A DNA stretch of 64,000 bases, from NCBI GenBank assembly GCA_030063045.1, contig JAQSEB010000010.1, positions 2,535,501 to 2,599,500 of the forward strand, given 5' to 3'. The notes beneath the pieces were generated by a model, which saw only the letters and a list, made by a program, of their open reading frames with translations, had not been told where the DNA came from and searched no databases. This stretch comes from Pratylenchus scribneri. Its lineage: Eukaryota; Nematoda; Chromadorea; Rhabditida; Pratylenchidae. Within the stretch, counting starts at the first letter, position 1. The number at the start of each line of letters is the position of its first letter. Position numbers and translations under genes: made by a program. Shown in pieces: positions 59,771-64,000 of the stretch.

Positions 59771-60754
59771 AATTTGTGAAATATTTTTTGATTGAGTTTG
59801 AAAATACAATTAAATTTTTTATTTCAGAAATCATCATAAAAAAGAATAAACAAACAATGTTAATTTCAATTTATTCCTAATAGTACATTTTCCCCATAAA
59901 AATATGCAAATCAGTGGATGGTCATATGACCATTTTTGTTGGTTGTTTCTATTTGGATATTTGTTTCATTCATCCTCAAAAATGCCACAATTTTGTTCCA
60001 AAGTTGTTCAATTTCCAATCATTTTTCCTCCTTATTTAAACCAATTTTATTTGTTGTTTTGTGCCCATCTCATTTTCAGCATCCTCCATTCCGCGTGTTT
60101 TGTTGGATTTCCAAGGGAAATTATGATGAAAAATGAGAGCCACGGTGAAACCTTTGGGGACCAGTTTTGTTGGTCTTGGATTGTTTGCTCATTCCCCCTA
60201 CCCTCATTGCTTTTGGCCTCTGGCCCAATGGCATCAATATGCCTTGTGGGCATTCCAATTCCTTCCCCATTCATTCACGCAATCCCCCTTCCTACTTTCC
60301 ATTTCCATACCTACAATTTTTTCCTAACTCAAAAACCACCAATTCCGTCCAAAACCAAAAACTTCGACTCACATTCTCCTCTCTGTTCATTTACTCCCAA
60401 TTTCTCGCAGAAACATTTGCCCTAAAACCAAACATTTTCCCATTCAAATCCTCCATCCATAGGCCCTAGCCTCACCTTTTGTGTCCATTTTTGTTGGCCA
60501 AAGAATGAAATGACAAGAAAAGAGGATAATGAAATTTAGCGCATTGCAAAAAGACTTCTAAAAAATGACAAAAAACGATGATGTTTGACATTCATTTTTA
60601 GGGCAAAAATGGGATTATGCTTTTCCCTTTCCTCATTGACGCTCCTTTTTTATTTGATATTCGGCAATTTTTCCAATTTTCGCTACATTTGCAACTTTTT
60701 TGCAAGGAAAATTGCGAATTGGATAAGCTAAAATTAGTTGCACGCCCAATTCTA

Positions 60755-61055
60755 TTTTACTCATCAAAGATTGGACAAATTTTGATAAATTTGCGATCAA
60801 TTTAAAGAGAAGACTCTTGAGTATTTATTAATATTAATTTTAATTAAATTTGTTTTGAATTGATTAAGTTATGTCCAAAAAATTATTAAATGACCTTCAC
60901 TATGGATTAGCAAAATTTTCAATTATTTTTTTGTTACATCAATTTTAAATCAATTTAAATAAAATTTATATAATCAAATAGCCAAAAGTCTGCTCTTTAA
61001 TTTGATATTAAAATTATTAAAATTGATTCAGTCCTTGATGAGCTATTAAAACGAC
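60755..61055. repeat. Palindromic repeat, family A copy 2
   Basis: The left end has gatcaatttaaagagaagac and the right end in reverse complement has aatatcaaattaaagagcag, then acttttggctat. The right arm closely matches copy 1 at 51.4-51.7 kb (attattaaaattgattcagt, cttgatgagctatta). Confidence 0.6.
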
Positions 61056-62929
61056 AAGTTTGGGCATAATTATCCACGAATGTGTAGAGCCTCCTTTCTT
61101 TTTCCCTTTTCCCATTCAAATAATGATTTTCTCCTTCTGGGCCAATCAAATCCATCATCAATTTCCTTCACGTTGCCTTCAATCCATTCCATCGCAGAAG
61201 ACAATGAATGCAATGAATTTGGCAGCCAACAAACCCCTCAAAACCATTTGTACCCTAAAAAGGGTCCCCCGCTGTTTTCCCATGGACAATTAGTGTTTTT
61301 TGGGAGGGGGCCAAAATGAAAGGGTGGGATTCATCCTACTGGCCACCGTTTTGTTGGACTACACACTTAAAATGCTCCTCCATTGGCATTGGCATCCCCC
61401 GCGAATGTGCCGCCGGGGCCACTTCAAACCTAAATGGCCAAAATGGATGGCAGCCAAATGAAGAGGAGAAGAGTGGAGTGGGCATTGGCAGAAAAAATTG
61501 CCGTTTTTCGGTCCTTTTCAATTTCAACCCAAACCTATATCCTCTACTTATGTTGCCATCAGTCTAGCCTTCATTCTTCATCGACTCCAACAAGCCCACA
61601 TGGCAAAGCATTCTTGGCCCTATTTTAGCTCCCAATTCCACCGTTTCTTCTTCCCTCATCTTACCTTTCCTCCCACTTTTTTGAAGCGGACAATCCAATT
61701 ATTGTTATTGGTTTGCCCCTTTTCCCCCTCTATGTGGTTTGTTCATTCGGCCACACTTTTTTATTCCGCCTCATCTATGCCGTAAACAGAAGGGATGGGC
61801 AAGGTGGAATTTGCTGTCAATGGCACATTCCTCCCTCCTCAAAAAATACCCATAAATTACTCCCTCTTCCCCACAATTTTTGTTTGCTTTCATTTTGACA
61901 CCATCCAACCTTTTTTTAATTCTTTAAATTGAATACAGACCAAAAAAGACCATCCAACCAGACCATAAAATAATCGCCCTTTCACCTCTGTTGCGCCGAA
62001 TGTTACCTTTTCCTTAAAAATTGGCATTTACTCGGCCAAAAATTGTTCAAATACATCCCCTCAAGGGTCATTTCCCCTCCGTTTATGGCATCCACAAATT
62101 TTCTCCCAGCGCAATTTTCCACATTTCCTTCTTTTTTATCTGTCCGCACATTCCTTTTTGCTGTTCCATTCATTCATCAGTAAGATGTCCCCACGCATCT
62201 TCTATTTGGAAGGCTGTTCTCATTTAAGCCAGCCTCATTCCCATTTTGCGTGAATGGGAAGGGGAGGAATGCGCTAATTGGATTTGTGGCCCAGTCAAGG
62301 GCTTTTCCTTCCTCCAAGCCAACCAAATGAGGGGTCAAAAATGAATGTCATTCATTGCATTCAGGCATCCTTTTATTCTTCTTAAATTCCTTCCTTCTCA
62401 TTCTATGTACCTTTTCCTTCTGATTTTATTCAAATTCAACTTTATTTTATTAATTTTCAATTTCCATCTATTCTCCCCATTCACTTTAAGCCTTGGCTCA
62501 AAACCCTCTTCTCAAGGACCAGCAAAAAACATCAATATTTAAGGCGGCCTTGGCCGTCGACAACAATGATGGCTGTCTTCCCTTTTTCATCCCTCTGGAA
62601 AATTGGAATTATCTTTCCCTTCCCTTCCCTTTTCCACTAATTATAATTAGGCATTGCACGCAAAAGTGCCAAAGGGGAATTTGATGTTCCATTCCACAAA
62701 CATAACAAATTAATTAGGAATGTGCCACCAATTTTTTGAAGGAGGATATGAGAACGGATGGAGACAGACAAATAATGGCGCAATATTTGGATGTGAATAA
62801 AAAAAGCAAACAAAATACACAATAAAAAGACTTCGCATAAAAAATTGAGTTATTCTGGCTCGAATCCTTTTATTCCTTTCGGATAAATTCGTTTAAATGC
62901 CGAAACAAAACATTTCAGTCTCGCCGTTT

Positions 62930-63265
62930 CAATACCTTGGTCATTATTTTAGCCATAGCTCAACAAGGAAGCAACCAAATCGAGAAGGCGATATGCCATT
63001 TGAAAGCCCTAAATGTCCTCTAAAAAGTGGCCTAACTAATTTTTTGAAATGTTAAAACAATTTATAAAATACTAAATGGCTTTTCCTCAATCAAACAGTA
63101 AATCGGGGTTTACATTTAAAAGACATTGTAATTTTTGTAAAGTCAAAATTTTATAAAATTTATAGAAAGCCATTTTATAGAGAATACTTTGAGCTTTCAA
63201 AATATATATTTCTTTCCAGGATTGGTTATCGCCTCATTGAGCTATTGGCCATAAACTAATGCAGG
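62930..63265. repeat. Palindromic repeat, family D
   Basis: The left arm has tagccatagctcaacaagga and tttgaaagccctaaatgtcc. The right arm in reverse complement has ggccaatagctcaatgaggc and tttgaaagctcaaagtattc. Arms are about 100 bp with an AT-rich centre. No coding capacity. Confidence 0.6.
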
Positions 63266-64000
63266 TCCCTACCCATTTAATGCCATATGTTCCTAACAAT
63301 TGAATTATATTCATTTTGATTAAAGCATGATTTTTGTGTTAAAAAGTAAATGAATTCGGTTCCCATTTTTTGGATAATTAAATTGTTACAACATGTTGAG
63401 AAAATTGTATTTTTTCCCTATTTTATAGGCTAAATACACATTCTTAAAATAAAAGAATTTTTGCCAGATTTTGAACATTGTAAATGAATTAATCTAAACC
63501 TTTTGAAGGAGAAAAGACAAACCGAAAATAGAAACATATTCCACCCTTCTCAACAAAAAACAAAATTGAATTTAGGTAGGCCATCATGCGAGTTGATTTT
63601 GCCCCAACAATTTATTCTCCAATAATTTCTATTTATTCGATGCCGCGTGCCACTATTTTGGACCATTTTTTGCGCTATTCCCTCCCTCATTTATTCCCCA
63701 CATTTTCCACCTAATTCGAACATATAAAAAACTGGCAATTTTCAGCAACGCACGCGGGTGCCAATTTTGTGAACAGCAGCAGAAGGGCACAAAAAATAAT
63801 TTCTTTACAAATTTTTGACCACACAAATCCATCCAAATTCCAAATTACGTCATCCGCATTCTCTTTTACATTAAATTGTCCATTTTTGGTCAAAATTGTC
63901 GGTAATCCTGAACAAAAAACGAGGCGAAATTGTTGGCTGCCTTTTCTGACTTCCAAATTGGTTCAAAAATTTAAATGTTTTTGGCCATAAAATACTGAAA

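Larger units (their letters stand above)
57027..64000. other. Long region without a convincing gene; possibly a large unc-13 intron
   Basis: Seven kilobases of AT- and C-rich sequence. Short open frames occur on both strands, but I recognise none, and no C1, C2B or MUN exon of unc-13 is present. Repeats inside include a minisatellite relic (59695-59770), a family A palindrome (60755-61055) and a family D palindrome (62930-63265). In C. elegans, unc-13 has internal promoters for shorter isoforms, so this could be the intron holding one. Confidence 0.4.

Overview
The window is nuclear DNA of a nematode. It is AT-rich, and its genes have many short introns (about 40-60 bp) with T-rich tracts ending in a cag or aag acceptor. 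The proteins are animal proteins that look nematode-like: polybromo with an HMG box and C2H2 fingers, PAT1, a long UNC-13 form and a cys-loop anion channel. Several genes are closely spaced in the same direction, as in nematode operons. A tylenchid (clade IV, possibly plant-parasitic) nematode is a reasonable guess, but the sequence alone does not fix the genus.

Layout. 0.1-10.1 kb (+): polybromo (pbrm-1) with a compositionally odd 1.6 kb intron. 11.2-11.8 kb (+): a small DAP1 homologue. 12.6-14.7 kb: a repeat element built around a 40-bp hairpin minisatellite, with a hAT-type transposon inserted in it. 16.3-17.7 kb (+): an unrecognised multi-pass membrane protein. 17.9-18.3 kb (-): DPH3. 18.9-24.4 kb (+): PAT1 (patr-1), TMEM147 and the mitochondrial inner-membrane peptidase IMMP1L, closely spaced and possibly an operon. 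24.7-28.9 kb (-): XPF/ERCC4 nuclease. 29.2-32.8 kb (+): mitochondrial aspartate/glutamate carrier (aralar type). 32.8-37.4 kb: intergenic, with nested transposons. 37.5-42.0 kb (+): cys-loop ligand-gated anion channel. 42.0-46.8 kb: intergenic. 46.8-57.0 kb (+): the first 17 exons of UNC-13 (C2A domain plus a long acidic linker). 57.0-64.0 kb: no convincing gene; this is probably either a large unc-13 intron or sequence 3' of a short isoform.

Most genes are housekeeping (chromatin remodelling, mRNA decay, diphthamide synthesis, DNA repair, mitochondrial transport and processing). Two are neuronal (UNC-13 and the anion channel). They do not form one pathway.

The most unusual content is in the repeats. 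There are two clean hAT-type elements, each with an 8-bp target duplication and each inserted into an older repeat. There is a dispersed family whose members carry arrays of self-complementary minisatellite units. There are also at least eight palindromic elements, several sharing a related terminal core. Among the genes, the XPF homologue appears to lack its C-terminal helix-hairpin-helix domain, and the UNC-13 reading frame reaches a stop before any C1 or MUN domain.
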